Assembly (NCBI GenBank): GCA_947000775.1
Contig: CAMQGK010000637.1
Coordinates: 21,475,001-21,539,000 of the forward strand
Source: Pterois miles
Lineage: Eukaryota > Chordata > Actinopteri > Perciformes > Scorpaenidae
DNA: 64,000 nucleotides
Direction of reading: 5' to 3'
A program made the position numbers and the translations under genes. Shown one piece after another: positions 49,501 to 58,253 of this stretch (position 1 is its first letter; each line of letters opens with the position of its first letter). The notes under the pieces are model-generated. The model ran no database searches. It was not told the DNA's origin and was given only the letters and a program-made list of their open reading frames with translations.

Positions 49501-52500
49501 GGATATCTGTGACTGCTTATCTGTTGTATTTTCATTGTGGGATGTACCCTGGAGCATTATTTGTGGGAGGTTCACATTGCGATTATGTCTGGATGATGTT
49601 TAATTTTATGTTTGGATGACGCTGGTGTACTCTGCTGTTAGATGCTGGCAGTCTAACATGCCGGAATGTTTGTTTTGTTATTGGTTAATGTGTTTGAATA
49701 ATCCCATGAGGGATGGGTTATGTAAATGACTGGACACGAAAACAAATTATTCATTCATTCGATAGGATTCTGAATTCTTATACTACTGCTGGGGAAGTGG
49801 CTTTGGGTTAGTAAATCAATTATCTTTTCTGCTAAGTTCAAATCCTACGGCAGCCTGGATTTTCTTTTTTTAAACATCACAATGTAAGCGTGAAATCTGT
49901 ATGTTTCTTAGATGTATGAGTCAAGGAAGAGCAGAGCGGTAGAACAGAGTTGTCACCTTCAAAAGTTTGATGGCTTGTTCTGTGACCAGCTCCTCCTTCT
50001 TGTTCCACTCCACGGAGCTCATTACACTGAACCAAATTAGTCCAATCATCGTCTGCTCCGAGATGTTGTTCTTCTTGATTTCCTCTCGGACGTAGGCGAT
50101 GATCTGTAAGACCCGAGCCCAGAGATGGAACACCACATTATTGGCAAAGCAGGCAAACCGTGGCCAGCATACTCTGAGGCTTATTGCTTATCAAACCCTG
50201 CAGAAGTCTGAGGTATGTGAATCCTGGCAGGATAGAGAAGCTTGCAGGAGCAGATAATATGTTGAGGTTGAGTGGATTTCAGCAACTAGTCATTGATTCA
50301 CTGCATGCTTTGCTCCAACTCAAAACAAAAGGGGGGCAGAGGTTAAGAAGGAAGCAATCATAAGTGCCACCCTAAGTGGTGTGATACATAAAATGGGACT
50401 CAGTTAATGTAAAAGCAGCTGAAAAACAAACAATGCTTACATCTTTCAGGGGGTCCCCGCGTGACATCTGCTCCTCAAGCTCTTTCTGCAGTTCCTTGCG
50501 AGCACCTATGGACTGCTGGTTTCTGGCAAAGTCTGAAAGCTCCTTCAGTCCGGCGTCTGAGAAGTACTTTGAGAAGTGCTCACAACTGCGCTTGTTGGCA
50601 GGGAACAGCTCCTGAAAAAGCACACAGTCAAATATTGAGGCAGACCTTGTTCAGCCAGGCAAGCCCTCTTCAGCAAATCAGACACATTTGTTCATGAATT
50701 GCCTGAACGCCGGATGCCACAATAGCTTGGCACTCTGTTAAAGTCATGCAGATTATTCATGTTATTTTCATCAAACAACCTTAATTAGAGTGCACACAGA
50801 CGGCTGACCCTTACTGCACTTGAGCCTTTTAACGATTTTGTATTAGAGATGCCATTCTCACCATGAGCCGGCTGTCCATGCCAACCTTTCGGAGACTGGC
50901 AGAAACAGAGTTGATGTCCTTTTCAGAAAGCCAGGATTTGAAGAGTTTTACAGCGAAGCATGCTGAGACACCTGAACAAATGCATAAAGATGCGAGTCAG
51001 CTGTTGCTAACAGACCTGCCAGGATAAAGTTAGGCCTGAGTAATACGTCAGTAAACAGCTCCACAGGATGTGACTAGACAGGTTTTAACGTGAACAGTAC
51101 CTCAAACAACAAGTTTGCAGTCAACTAAATAAGTTGGCACCACAGGTTAAATATGTATATATTAGGGCTGTCAAAGTTAACATGATAATCACACAAATTC
51201 TTTTTAATGCTCCTAATTTCTTTAATGCAACTTGCAATTTTTAGGTAGTAAAGGGCTCAGTTTTAAAGCTATATACTGGCATCACATGACATTAAAAAAC
51301 CTAAGGTATCCATTGGTACAGGCCTTGTCATACTAGCTTGTTGAGAAGGAGGTTAAAAAAAACTTGAGCTAAATTTTAATTTCTGAACAATATTTATCAT
51401 TGTTTTCTGTTGTTAACTGATTTCAAATAATAAATATATATTTACATTTGCATAAAGAAATCATATTTACCCACTCCCATGTTGATAAGAGATTAAATCT
51501 CCCTATTAACTATTTTAATTGATTGACAGCCCTAGTATATATATCTAAAAACATATAATATGATTTACAGTAAGTGACACCATTTGCAAATGTGAAATAG
51601 TCAACAGCTCTAATCTACCTCTCTGTCTTTATGGTCCTGAACCACTGGGACCAACTGGAGCCATTCAGAAAATAGTTTTTTCATTGATGAGCAAAAGACA
51701 AATCGCTGACCAGTATATCAGGTCAAAGCAATGCAAAATTTCCCAGTGGCATCTGCATCTTTTTCCAGACATTATAAATTCATACTCCAAGCAACAAGTT
51801 AATCTAATGTCCCATTGAGTATGTTTTTTCTTGGTCCGCAAAAATGTTTGTTTGGTTATGCATTTATGTACGAAAAAATGAAAAAATAATGAACAAAAAA
51901 AACTCAAATATTAATGTCAGTACTGGTTGGGCTGTAGTTTCATCAGCTGCCCTTCGTTGGCGCTAGTTCTCTGAGTGCAGCCTGGCCTGTCAGTCAGTAA
52001 GACAGTTTGCATGTGTGTATGGAATCAAGCTGTGGGCATTTGTGACTGCCAACTAACTAACCCAACTGTTCTTACACTACTGTGTTTCAGAAAAATACAA
52101 AAATACAGGCACTTATTTCGATTTCGAGGTAAGTATTTAACAAGAGTAAAACCAAAGGAAAAAAAAATCACAAAGCATCTAGCCAATATTAAATGTACAA
52201 TGTGGCTTAGTAAGAGTGCCAGCGACGTCATTAGTCACCTCTCACATTTAGTGCTCATAAATGAACAATATGATTTTAATAGTGATTATGCAGCGCAGAA
52301 GCAATTCAGTTTCCTTGACTGAATGACTCAGAAATCCTGAGATTTAAACAGCATTTTATATTCTTGAGGCATCTTTCTCAGATGCTACGGATATCAGACA
52401 TGACTGTTGGCATCTACTGCTTTCCCGTTATACTCAACTGTGTGTGTCTGAGTTTGTGATGTTTTATTCTGTAATGTTATGCTATGTTATTCTGTGTGTG

Positions 52501-55338
52501 TGTTTTGTCTTGTCCTGTTAATTCTTGCATGGTCACATTGTAAGTGTGTCTGTAGACCCCAGGACGAATAGCTGCTGCAATGCTGTAGCAAATAGGGATC
52601 TTAATAAACTAAACTAAACTAAACTAAACAACTCTGAAATAAATTGGTTGTTTCATTGCTCCATTATGTGTGCACTAGATCTGGGGTGGGCTGTCCAGTT
52701 TGCAGCTTTTTCAACAATAAACAACGATTTCACTTCTTATTTCCAAATATGTGGAAGTGATTCATGATCTGTTCCTGGGTAGTGCCTGGTTAGTGTCTCA
52801 CCACTTGCTGGCATGATTGGTCTGCTAGTTATAGACTAATAACTGTAAAGCATTTATGCACGCATAAGGATGTAAATTTATGTTGTTTTTATCCTTGAAT
52901 ATTTTAAACTGTTAGGATATCACAGAGAAGAAGGAAAGGGAGAGTGACATAAAAAGGAAAAGCAACAGTGGATGCTGTTTTTAAAAATAAAAAAAAAAAT
53001 CCATCTTTTAGAGACGTAAGGGGAATTAGAACAACAAAAAACTGGTTTATATTACCTTGGGACCTTATTTTAGAAACAATGAACAGCACACCTACGAGGC
53101 AGAGAAGTAAGTACCTTCTTTGACTAGGTTCTCATTGAAGAGGCTGCTGAGAATGGCTGCAGAGAGATTGCCATTGGCCAGCAGAATCCCTGTTAGCATG
53201 GCTAGCTTGTTGCGCTCGGACTCTGTGAAGCCCTTGAGAAACAACAGCAGCTGCCAAACAGAAAACACATAAACACAATCCTGTAAGCTGAACTGAGTCA
53301 GATAAACAACATTTTACATTTGAGTTGGAATAACATGGTCATGAATTCAGAAACTTGACCAGGACAGGCACTGTGTGTTGCTGTAAAGATGCCTTGAGGA
53401 ATGGACAAACCTTTTTAATCTCCTCCTGAAAGCCTTTCTCCAAGTATTTGTAACGCCTGATGAGCTTGTTAAAGACCTAAAGGTGACATAAAACATGTTT
53501 TACTATTTGTAATTACTGAAAAAATTGATTCTTAAAGGGCGACTTTGGTATTTTTCAACAAGGACCCTATTTTCCCATCTTTTTACATTAGGGACAACAA
53601 TTTTTGAAACTTGTCCAGTAGGGAGAACGGTGTAACCGGTAGCTATGAAACAAGCTGTGACAGGCTCAGACTGTTACTAAACGTGTCTGACAACATTATG
53701 GAAAGGACCCAATAGAGAAAAACATGGGAAAATAAAGTCCAGGTTGAAAAAACCCCCAAAACAAAGTTACTATTAAACTTCACTGTGATTACAGTGAACA
53801 CTGAGCAGGGATTTAATGGTATTCACCTGGGCGTATGCCTGCATGGTCTCCATGTCCTCTTGTGCTTTGAAGAGACAGAACTCCGTGCGGGTCACCTCAT
53901 CTGACAAGGTACCCCCTGGGGCTGAAAAGAAACACATTTTCTTCATTTTGTGAGTCGTATTTTGTATGTTGACAAATGAAGACTGTGAAAGCTTTCCTGG
54001 GTGCTATTAGTCTCACGGCACATACACTGTTCAGTTGTTTAATGTACGAAGTACATATGAATGAGAGTCCTGACTCTTACCCAGCATTCCACCAGCCACC
54101 AGGATGTCGAATAGAGTCTCAGCATAGCGTCGGTAGTCAAGCTTGGCGCCAGAGGCATCAAGGAACTTTGTGACGGCTTCCAAATCAGATCCAGATTGGT
54201 TCAGACCTTGTACGATGCTTTCCTGAAACTGGGAAGGGTCAAACCTCTCCTTTTCATCTGTTGAAAAGACAGATATTTACTTGAGTGTATTCCTGCCAGT
54301 TTCTTATGACATTCTAACAGACATGTCCAGAACCACAAGTCACATATTCTCTTCTTTGCATTTCAGTCCTACAATAGAAGCACATTTATGTCAAGTTTCA
54401 GTGTGTGCCTACTCTTCATTGCAAATGAAAAAAAATCACCCTTTAAAATATATATATTAACCGTAGGGCTGTCAACATTAACGCGATAATAATGCGTTAA
54501 TGCAAACTTGTTTTAACCCTACTAATTTCTTTAACGTATTAACACAACTTGCGATTTTTAGCTTGTAGCGGGCTCATTGTAAAACTAGAAAACCCGAGGA
54601 ATCCATTGGTTCCAACCATGTCATACTAGCTTATTGCTACAGAGATTAAATAACGCTCCAAATGTATGCTAAATTTTGGCGAGGAAAAACTGGCACGGCC
54701 ATTTTCAAAGGGGTCTCTTGACCTCTGACCTCAAGATATGTGCATGAAAATGGGTTCTATGGGTACCCACAAGTTTTCCCTTTACAGACATGTCCACTTT
54801 ATGATAATCACATGCAGTTTGGGGCAAATCATAGTTGAGTCAGCACACTGACACACTGACAGCTGTTGTTGCCTGTTGGGCTGCAGTTTGTACATTTGAT
54901 CAGATAAAAAATGTGCGATTAATTGTGATTACATATTTTAATCAACTGACAGCCCTAATTTATGACACAAGAGTTTTGGGCAGACACATATCTTTAGTAT
55001 GCAAAATTTCGATTAAATGTGGTGAATATCTAGCCAGAGAACACATGACCATGTTTTTCAGTGACCAAACCTTACAGTCATATTCTGCATCTGTGATTGT
55101 AAGCAAGTTAAAATGTTGGATGGAGAAGTCAGTATTACCTAAAAGCTGAAAGACAATCAAGCAGATGCTCTTTGTGAAACCTGATGGAGACCATCTTGTT
55201 TGATAAACCTACCAGCAGGGACAATCCAAACAAGATCTATTTAATCCTAGTGTGCAGAGCCCTGTGTTACTCACCTCTTTTTCTGGTTTTGAAACGCTGG
55301 CCTGTTAGCGTAGGCTTCTGCTGCCTTTGATTACTCAT
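46501..55338 (-). CDS. bzw1: BZW1 (5MP2), eIF5-mimic translation regulator; 11 coding exons
   Basis: Joined coding exons on the minus strand: 55338-55275, 54257-54081, 53921-53827, 53476-53411, 53250-53115, 50971-50862, 50611-50441, 50103-49957, 48417-48279, 48011-47889, 46532-46501. They sum to 1,260 nt (419 residues plus stop), the length of human BZW1, with GT-AG at every junction and phase kept throughout. Order: a basic N-terminus with TGQRFKTRKR, a HEAT-like helical region (about residues 22-240), then the W2 (eIF5C-type) domain (about 250-417) ending in an acidic tail ESESEEEEAD. Known role: cytosolic eIF5 mimic that binds eIF2-beta and eIF3, competes with eIF5 in the preinitiation complex and makes start-codon selection stricter. 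The bZIP in the name is historical; I see no true leucine zipper. I call BZW1 rather than BZW2 from MSRGDPLKD, the N-terminal SNQRQQKPTL and other matches recalled from the family; whether it is the fish a or b copy is unresolved. No frameshift or stop seen. Confidence 0.96.
46716..47823. mobile_element. hAT-type non-autonomous element in bzw1 intron 11, filled by a 40-bp minisatellite
   Basis: Left end TAAGGCTGGGCAATGATAT and right end, reverse-complemented, TAGGGCTGGGGAATATGAT form terminal inverted repeats. Flanks GTGGGAGA (46708-46715) and GTGCGAGG (47824-47831) match at 6 of 8 bases, as expected of a decayed 8-bp hAT duplication. No transposase. The interior is almost wholly tandem repeat. 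Confidence 0.75.
46727..47510. repeat. 40-bp AT-rich minisatellite
   Basis: Unit of the form ATATATCACAATATCGGTCA plus TTTCATATCTCCATAACGAT, repeating with an exact 40-base step from about 46741 to 47280 (near 14 units), then degenerate to about 47510. Units differ by a few substitutions. Short minus-strand reading frames here are repeat artefacts. Confidence 0.93.
47889..48011 (-). CDS. bzw1: bzw1 exon 11 (residues 369-410, W2 domain)
   Basis: 123 nt; acceptor CTTTGTAG, donor GTAGGCAC. Encodes DVLSEEAILKWYNEAHVAK and FVEWLKNAEE, the second aromatic/acidic box, used by W2 domains to bind eIF2-beta lysine boxes. Confidence 0.95.
48279..48417 (-). CDS. bzw1: bzw1 exon 10 (residues 323-369, W2 domain)
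   Basis: 139 nt; acceptor CATCCTCAG, donor GTAAACTA. Encodes QYSPLLKAFTSQG and EYCYDNIHFMKAFQKIV, which holds the first aromatic/acidic box of the W2 fold. A LINE fragment begins about 20 bases upstream of this acceptor. Confidence 0.95.
48436..49764 (+). mobile_element. 5'-truncated non-LTR retrotransposon (LINE) in bzw1 intron 9, antisense to the gene
   Basis: Reverse-transcriptase pieces on the plus strand: LLYADIILLSEDEEDLQAML near 48459-48520 (the YADD box has lost one aspartate codon), then WRLRINQKNT, then KHLEFKDKHLGFILDD near 48630-48680, and near 49110-49240 NQRSLCAQLRCGILSL with an RYRG and a C-x2-C-type ending. In-frame stops and two compensating shifts break it. Ends near an ATTCATTCATTC tail. 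The YADD, the YKYLG-like box and the NQRS region in this order identify a non-LTR RT; the clade is uncertain. Confidence 0.8.
49957..50103 (-). CDS. bzw1: bzw1 exon 9 (residues 274-322, W2 domain)
   Basis: 147 nt, phase 0 at both ends; acceptor CTTACAG, donor GTGACAAC. Encodes IIAYVREEIKKNNISEQ and SSVEWNKKEELVTEQAIK, the first helices of the W2 domain. Confidence 0.95.
50441..50611 (-). CDS. bzw1: bzw1 exon 8 (residues 217-273)
   Basis: 171 nt, phase 0 at both ends; acceptor TTTTTCAG, donor GTAAGCAT. Begins ELFPANK and ends ELQKELEEQMSRGDPLKD, the linker into the W2 domain. MSRGDPxKD is one of the features that points to BZW1 rather than BZW2. Confidence 0.95.
50862..50971 (-). CDS. bzw1: bzw1 exon 7 (residues 180-216)
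   Basis: 110 nt; acceptor TTGTTCAG, donor GTGAGAAT. Encodes VSACFAVKLFKSWLSEKD and ends GMDSRLM. The cysteine in SACF differs from the usual SAAF. Confidence 0.94.
51163..51534. mobile_element. 372-bp hAT-type MITE in bzw1 intron 6
   Basis: Ends TAGGGCTGTCAA and TTGACAGCCCTA (seen as TTGATTGACAGCCCTA) are inverted repeats. The flanks GTATATAT at 51155-51162 and 51535-51542 are identical, a perfect 8-bp target duplication. No coding capacity. Confidence 0.9.
51655..51960. repeat. Fragment related to the interior of the 41.5-kb hAT element, in bzw1 intron 6
   Basis: GCAAAAGACAAATCGCTG, ATCTGCATCTTTTTCCAGAC and CATACTCCAAGCA resemble 41,970-42,060 in the same order and orientation. Ends not found. 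Confidence 0.5.
52440..52630 (+). repeat. 3' tail of a non-LTR retrotransposon in bzw1 intron 6
   Basis: Ends with CCCCAGGACGAATAGCTGCTG, GGGATCTTAATAAAC and an (AAACT)n tail at about 52603-52628, a 3' end I know from teleost LINEs. No coding part was recognised upstream. Confidence 0.65.
53115..53250 (-). CDS. bzw1: bzw1 exon 6 (residues 135-180)
   Basis: 136 nt; acceptor TTTGGCAG, donor GTACTTAC. Encodes LLLFLKGFTESERNKLAML and ends NLVKEG. Part of the N-terminal HEAT-like region. Confidence 0.95.
53411..53476 (-). CDS. bzw1: bzw1 exon 5 (residues 113-134)
   Basis: 66 nt, phase 0 at both ends; acceptor CCTTTAG, donor GTTTGTCC. Encodes VFNKLIRRYKYLEKGFQEE, near-identical to the family at this point. 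Confidence 0.94.
53530..53765. repeat. Short dispersed repeat in bzw1 intron 4
   Basis: Begins TTAAAGGGCGACTTTGGTAT followed by GGACCCTATTTTCCCAT, a dispersed teleost repeat I recognise by sight. It fills most of the 350-nt intron. Class not determined. Confidence 0.55.
53827..53921 (-). CDS. bzw1: bzw1 exon 4 (residues 81-112)
   Basis: 95 nt; acceptor TTTTCAG, donor GTGAATAC. Encodes APGGTLSDEVTRTE and then AQEDMETMQAYAQ. The split alanine codon joins exon 3 (GML) to APGG exactly as in the family. Confidence 0.94.
54081..54257 (-). CDS. bzw1: bzw1 exon 3 (residues 22-81)
   Basis: 177 nt, phase 1 at both ends; acceptor CAACAG, donor GTAAGAG. Encodes the start of the helical N-terminal region with KLDYRRYAETLFDILVAGG, among the most conserved stretches of BZW proteins. 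Confidence 0.95.
54464..54957. mobile_element. hAT-type MITE in bzw1 intron 2, same family as the intron 6 copy
   Basis: Ends TAGGGCTGTCAACATTAACG and ACTGACAGCCCTA. Shares with the intron 6 copy the interior stretches ATCCATTGGT and GTCATACTAGCTT. The flanking 8 bases no longer match, so the insertion is older or rearranged. About 494 bp, longer than the intron 6 copy. Confidence 0.82.
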
Positions 55339-55348
55339 AAAAGACACT
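55275..55348 (-). CDS. bzw1: bzw1 exon 2 (start codon, residues 1-21)
   Basis: Acceptor TTCCAG at 55349-55354, donor GTGAGT below 55275. ATG is at 55338-55336, ten bases into the exon. Encodes the conserved N-terminus MSNQRQQKPTLTGQRFKTRK. The bases before ATG are TTTT and the next is A, so both the -3 and +4 positions are poor. The next exon continues R-D-E-K-E-R as in the family. Confidence 0.95.
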
Positions 55349-55934
55349 CTGGAAGACAAAAGGGAAAGGAAATAAGATCATTAGGACATTTAATTAAAAT
55401 TATTTTCTATTTCTCTTTATCTATGATGCATTAGGGGAAAACGGTTAGGCTATACACATGGCAGAAAACAACTATTACAGCCATCACCTATTGCTTAAGC
55501 TTATTTTACAACTGAAAATATAGTCGAACATAACATTCAAGGGTGAAGGTCATTTTAAATTGGCATCATCAAATTAAAACGCACAGTTAGCACAGTGAGC
55601 AGCCTGGCATATTTCAGAGGGCCAGTCCCGGCAATGATCCTTGACTGCTAGTAATACATTACCAACATGATAGTAACTGTGTAACAACAATCTTAGACGT
55701 TTGATTATCGCTTTTCACTGGTATGATACGATCTATCAAACGGCGTGATGTTAGTTGACGCTACTAATTGTCTACATATTGGTTAGGCAAGATCTGGCAA
55801 AATGGCATAAACTGACACTAGCTAGCTAAGCATGCTAGGTTAGCTAACTACGATCGGCCTGACGCAGTGCCTCGGTAAACTTAAATATATAACGATCGCT
55901 GTATTACACGAAACAAAAAGAAACAGAAACTCAC

Positions 55935-56040
55935 CGAAATCCTCTTTATGAGCAAAAACAGTCCGTAAAATAAAAACTAGTACCACTGGATTCCAGCTAC
56001 GTGCAACGGTCACAATCAGCTCCAGGGAAGAGGAAAAGTG
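55935..56040 (-). other. bzw1: bzw1 exon 1, non-coding 5' leader
   Basis: The splice donor TTTCG|GTGAGT ends this exon at 55935. The upper end is my estimate from a pyrimidine tract at 56038-56024 just below an NRF1-type site. The leader, joined to exon 2, contains no AUG before the bzw1 start, so scanning ribosomes meet the weak bzw1 AUG first. The donor is clear; the start site is inferred. Confidence 0.7.
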
Positions 56041-56061
56041 TAGACCCCACGGCGCATGCGC
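56024..56061 (-). promoter_or_regulatory. bzw1: bzw1 core promoter: NRF1-type palindrome and pyrimidine start tract
   Basis: GCGCATGCGC at 56052-56061 is a perfect NRF1-type palindrome, common in TATA-less housekeeping promoters. About 14 bases downstream on the minus strand is CTTTTCCTCTTCCCT (56038-56024), a C followed by pyrimidines, as in a TCT initiator / 5' TOP start. The motifs are seen; use as the start site is inferred. Confidence 0.55.
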
Positions 56062-57204
56062 ATTTACATTGTAAGTGGGTCATTACACTTGCGTGTGGGG
56101 GGACTCCAGTTCACAAACTGTTAAAAACTGAGAAAATATTGTCGAAATTAAATAACCATGGTTATTTTTTCAACTTAAAAATATATATAACATATTATTG
56201 AATTTACTCTGTGCTTATTATGCATAATAGAGCACTATAAAGTAAATCCTTGTAATTAACCCCCCCGTCCCGTACAGTTGGAAGTCATTTTGTGTAGTTA
56301 ACGGGTCAATGAATACGCACAGAGCCGCACAGACCGATCTGCGCAAAGCTGATGTGTCAGCGCTAAAACGGTGAATGGTGGACACGTTTCACAACCGGAA
56401 AACAAACTGGACAGGGTCAGTTTCCCGGCCCTCAGAAATGCGTTGAAACCATATACCGTGTGCTGAAATATGTTTTTATATCTAAAGTATATACGTATCT
56501 ATTTAAACAGTCTATAGTTCGACCTAATGTAATGACACACCGAGAGTTAGAGGGTTATTATTAAATAATGGGTCAACAAGTCGTTGCTATCTAGCATTAA
56601 GACACAGGAGGGGGTTGTTGTGCTGTCGGGTGGATGGCTATCTGTCTACGGGATGATGGGAAAACTTTGATGCTGCGTTATCATTCACCTCGTAATTCTT
56701 GCTTCTGCCTCCAACTTTAAACATGTTTGGTTTGATTAATTATTTTCCCCCCTTTCAGTCGAAAATGCAAATGTTTGCTTTGTGACTGATATCATTTTCC
56801 CCACATATACTAAACATTTTTTTTAAAATCGACTTTACCACAAGTTATGAGCCCATTCATCCGTCCCACACCCATCATGTATTCATTCATTTTCCACTAG
56901 TCTTTTTTATACTCTAATTTTCTTTTTCAAACATACTTTTATTGCAAATTACTCATGAATTATACATCTACAATTTATGCAATATTTGGAATAGTATCCT
57001 TATAAGCAGTATATATAGGTGTACGTAATAGGTGTATGTAGATGTGAATGTGTGTATGTATGTGTATATAAGCTTTTCTTCTTCCTTTCTCCTCAGTTAC
57101 AGTTTCAAGATTGTTTTCATATATGTAATTTACAGTTCATACTTACAACAGTTCATAAACAAACTATACACAAAAGAAAACATCAGCATTAGAAATAAAA
57201 AAAT
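56062..57204. other. Upstream flank of bzw1, no gene recognised
   Basis: 56,260-56,440 is GC-richer, with an ETS-type AACCGGAAAAC at 56,392-56,402 and several CpGs, so it may still belong to the promoter region. The rest is AT-rich. Confidence 0.5.
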
Positions 57205-57211
57205 AAAGAAA

Positions 57212-57383
57212 TAAGTATAATAATAATAATAATAATAACGATAATAATAATAATAATAATTATTATTATTATTATTGTTATTATTACTAGTAGTAGTAGT
57301 AGTGGTAGTAGTGGTAGTATTATGAATAATAATACGACCACTACTACTACAACTAATAATAATAATTATAATAATAATAGGTT
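57212..57383. repeat. Compound trinucleotide repeat with two predicted hairpins
   Basis: (AAT)n passes into (ATT)n at about 57,260, a self-complementary junction. Then (TAG)n at 57,287-57,323 faces (CTA)n at 57,329-57,350 with a 5-base loop (18 of 19 pairs). The minus-strand frame rich in I, T, N and Y (57,130-57,402) is an artefact. Confidence 0.93.
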
Positions 57384-57607
57384 GGTAGGTTGGATGCTGC
57401 ATTCAGGTTTGTACCTTAGATTACTTTACATATACCATGGATACTTTTGGATAATTTTCTAGTAGTCTTTTCTCGTTTATAAGAAAAGATCATCATCTGG
57501 CCAAAGGAAGGTGGGTTAGGGGCACAGGGCACAATATTCAAGAGTTGGCTGGTGTTTGGTAAACGGTTGATGAGCTTAAGTTTATGGAAAGCTTTTATGT
57601 CCAAATA

Positions 57608-57800
57608 ATAATGCTAATAATCTTTATTTATATAGCACTTTTCAAAACACAGTTACATAGTATATTACAATAAAACAGAAGACATTTAAAACGCAAGGAT
57701 AACGAAATTTACTTAAAGCCAATAGTTAAACACATAAAAACCCGGAGGGTAAAACAACTGAAGTGTCATAAAAATCACAGAAAAGCAATTCTTTAAAAGA
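57608..57800. repeat. Dispersed teleost repeat fragment
   Basis: AATCTTTATTTATATAGCAC with TTTTCAAAACACAGTTACA is the end of a widespread fish repeat. Class undetermined. Confidence 0.6.
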
Positions 57801-57994
57801 AAATCACGTGGGGAGTCATAAAGAGCGCTCCATGTGGCTAAAATAAAACATCACAGAAACACCAATATTTCCGACAACATTTGAAGGCATCACAACCCCA
57901 CCTCCCCCTCCGCGCTGGAGGTGATTAGGGGACGCTGGACGAGCCCAGAGACGCCGCTCCAGCCACTCCCTACGCCCGGCGGACCCTGCACTCT

Positions 57995-58253
57995 CAAGTC
58001 CATCCAGAGCTCCATTCAAAGTGCTGAGAGCCCCACATGAGAGCCACGTTCAGCCGCATCCAGCTCAGCGGACACGAGTTAAAGTAAAGGCAGCGGAGAA
58101 GGGCTTCAGGAGCCGCTCCACACTGGCAGAATCACCTCTGGGATCATACTTTTGTCCGTGGAGTAGATTTAGGACGAGAGGGAGCAACTCTTGCAGAGAT
58201 AAAGAGGCAAGTTTGACATCTTCTGCTACACATAGATGCTGAAAATATAACAA
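57995..58253 (+). other. Candidate non-coding first exon of an unidentified plus-strand gene
   Basis: A GC-rich segment (57,880-58,160) with CpGs precedes a donor ACAACC|GTGAGTCC after 58,253. The exon holds only two ATGs, each opening a very short frame (58,037-58,087, 16 codons; 58,233-58,247, 4 codons), so it would be 5' UTR. The gene would run divergently from bzw1 and beyond the window. I cannot identify it, and found no second exon. The 5' boundary is a guess. Confidence 0.35.

Noticed and set aside
51975..52322. 115-codon plus-strand frame in bzw1 intron 6
   Set aside because: It precedes a LINE 3' tail, so I looked for retrotransposon motifs, but found none I could name.
46501..55338. 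BZW2 as the identity of the gene
   Set aside because: The N-terminus and MSRGDPLKD fit BZW1 better, and the tail lacks the EGEEN ending I associate with BZW2. An alignment would settle a versus b copies.
57130..57402. Minus-strand frame of I, T, N and Y runs
   Set aside because: Direct product of the AAT/TAG trinucleotide tract.
58021..58242. 73-codon frame in the candidate first exon
   Set aside because: It opens with GTG, not ATG, and ends before the donor; the real ATGs give only tiny frames.
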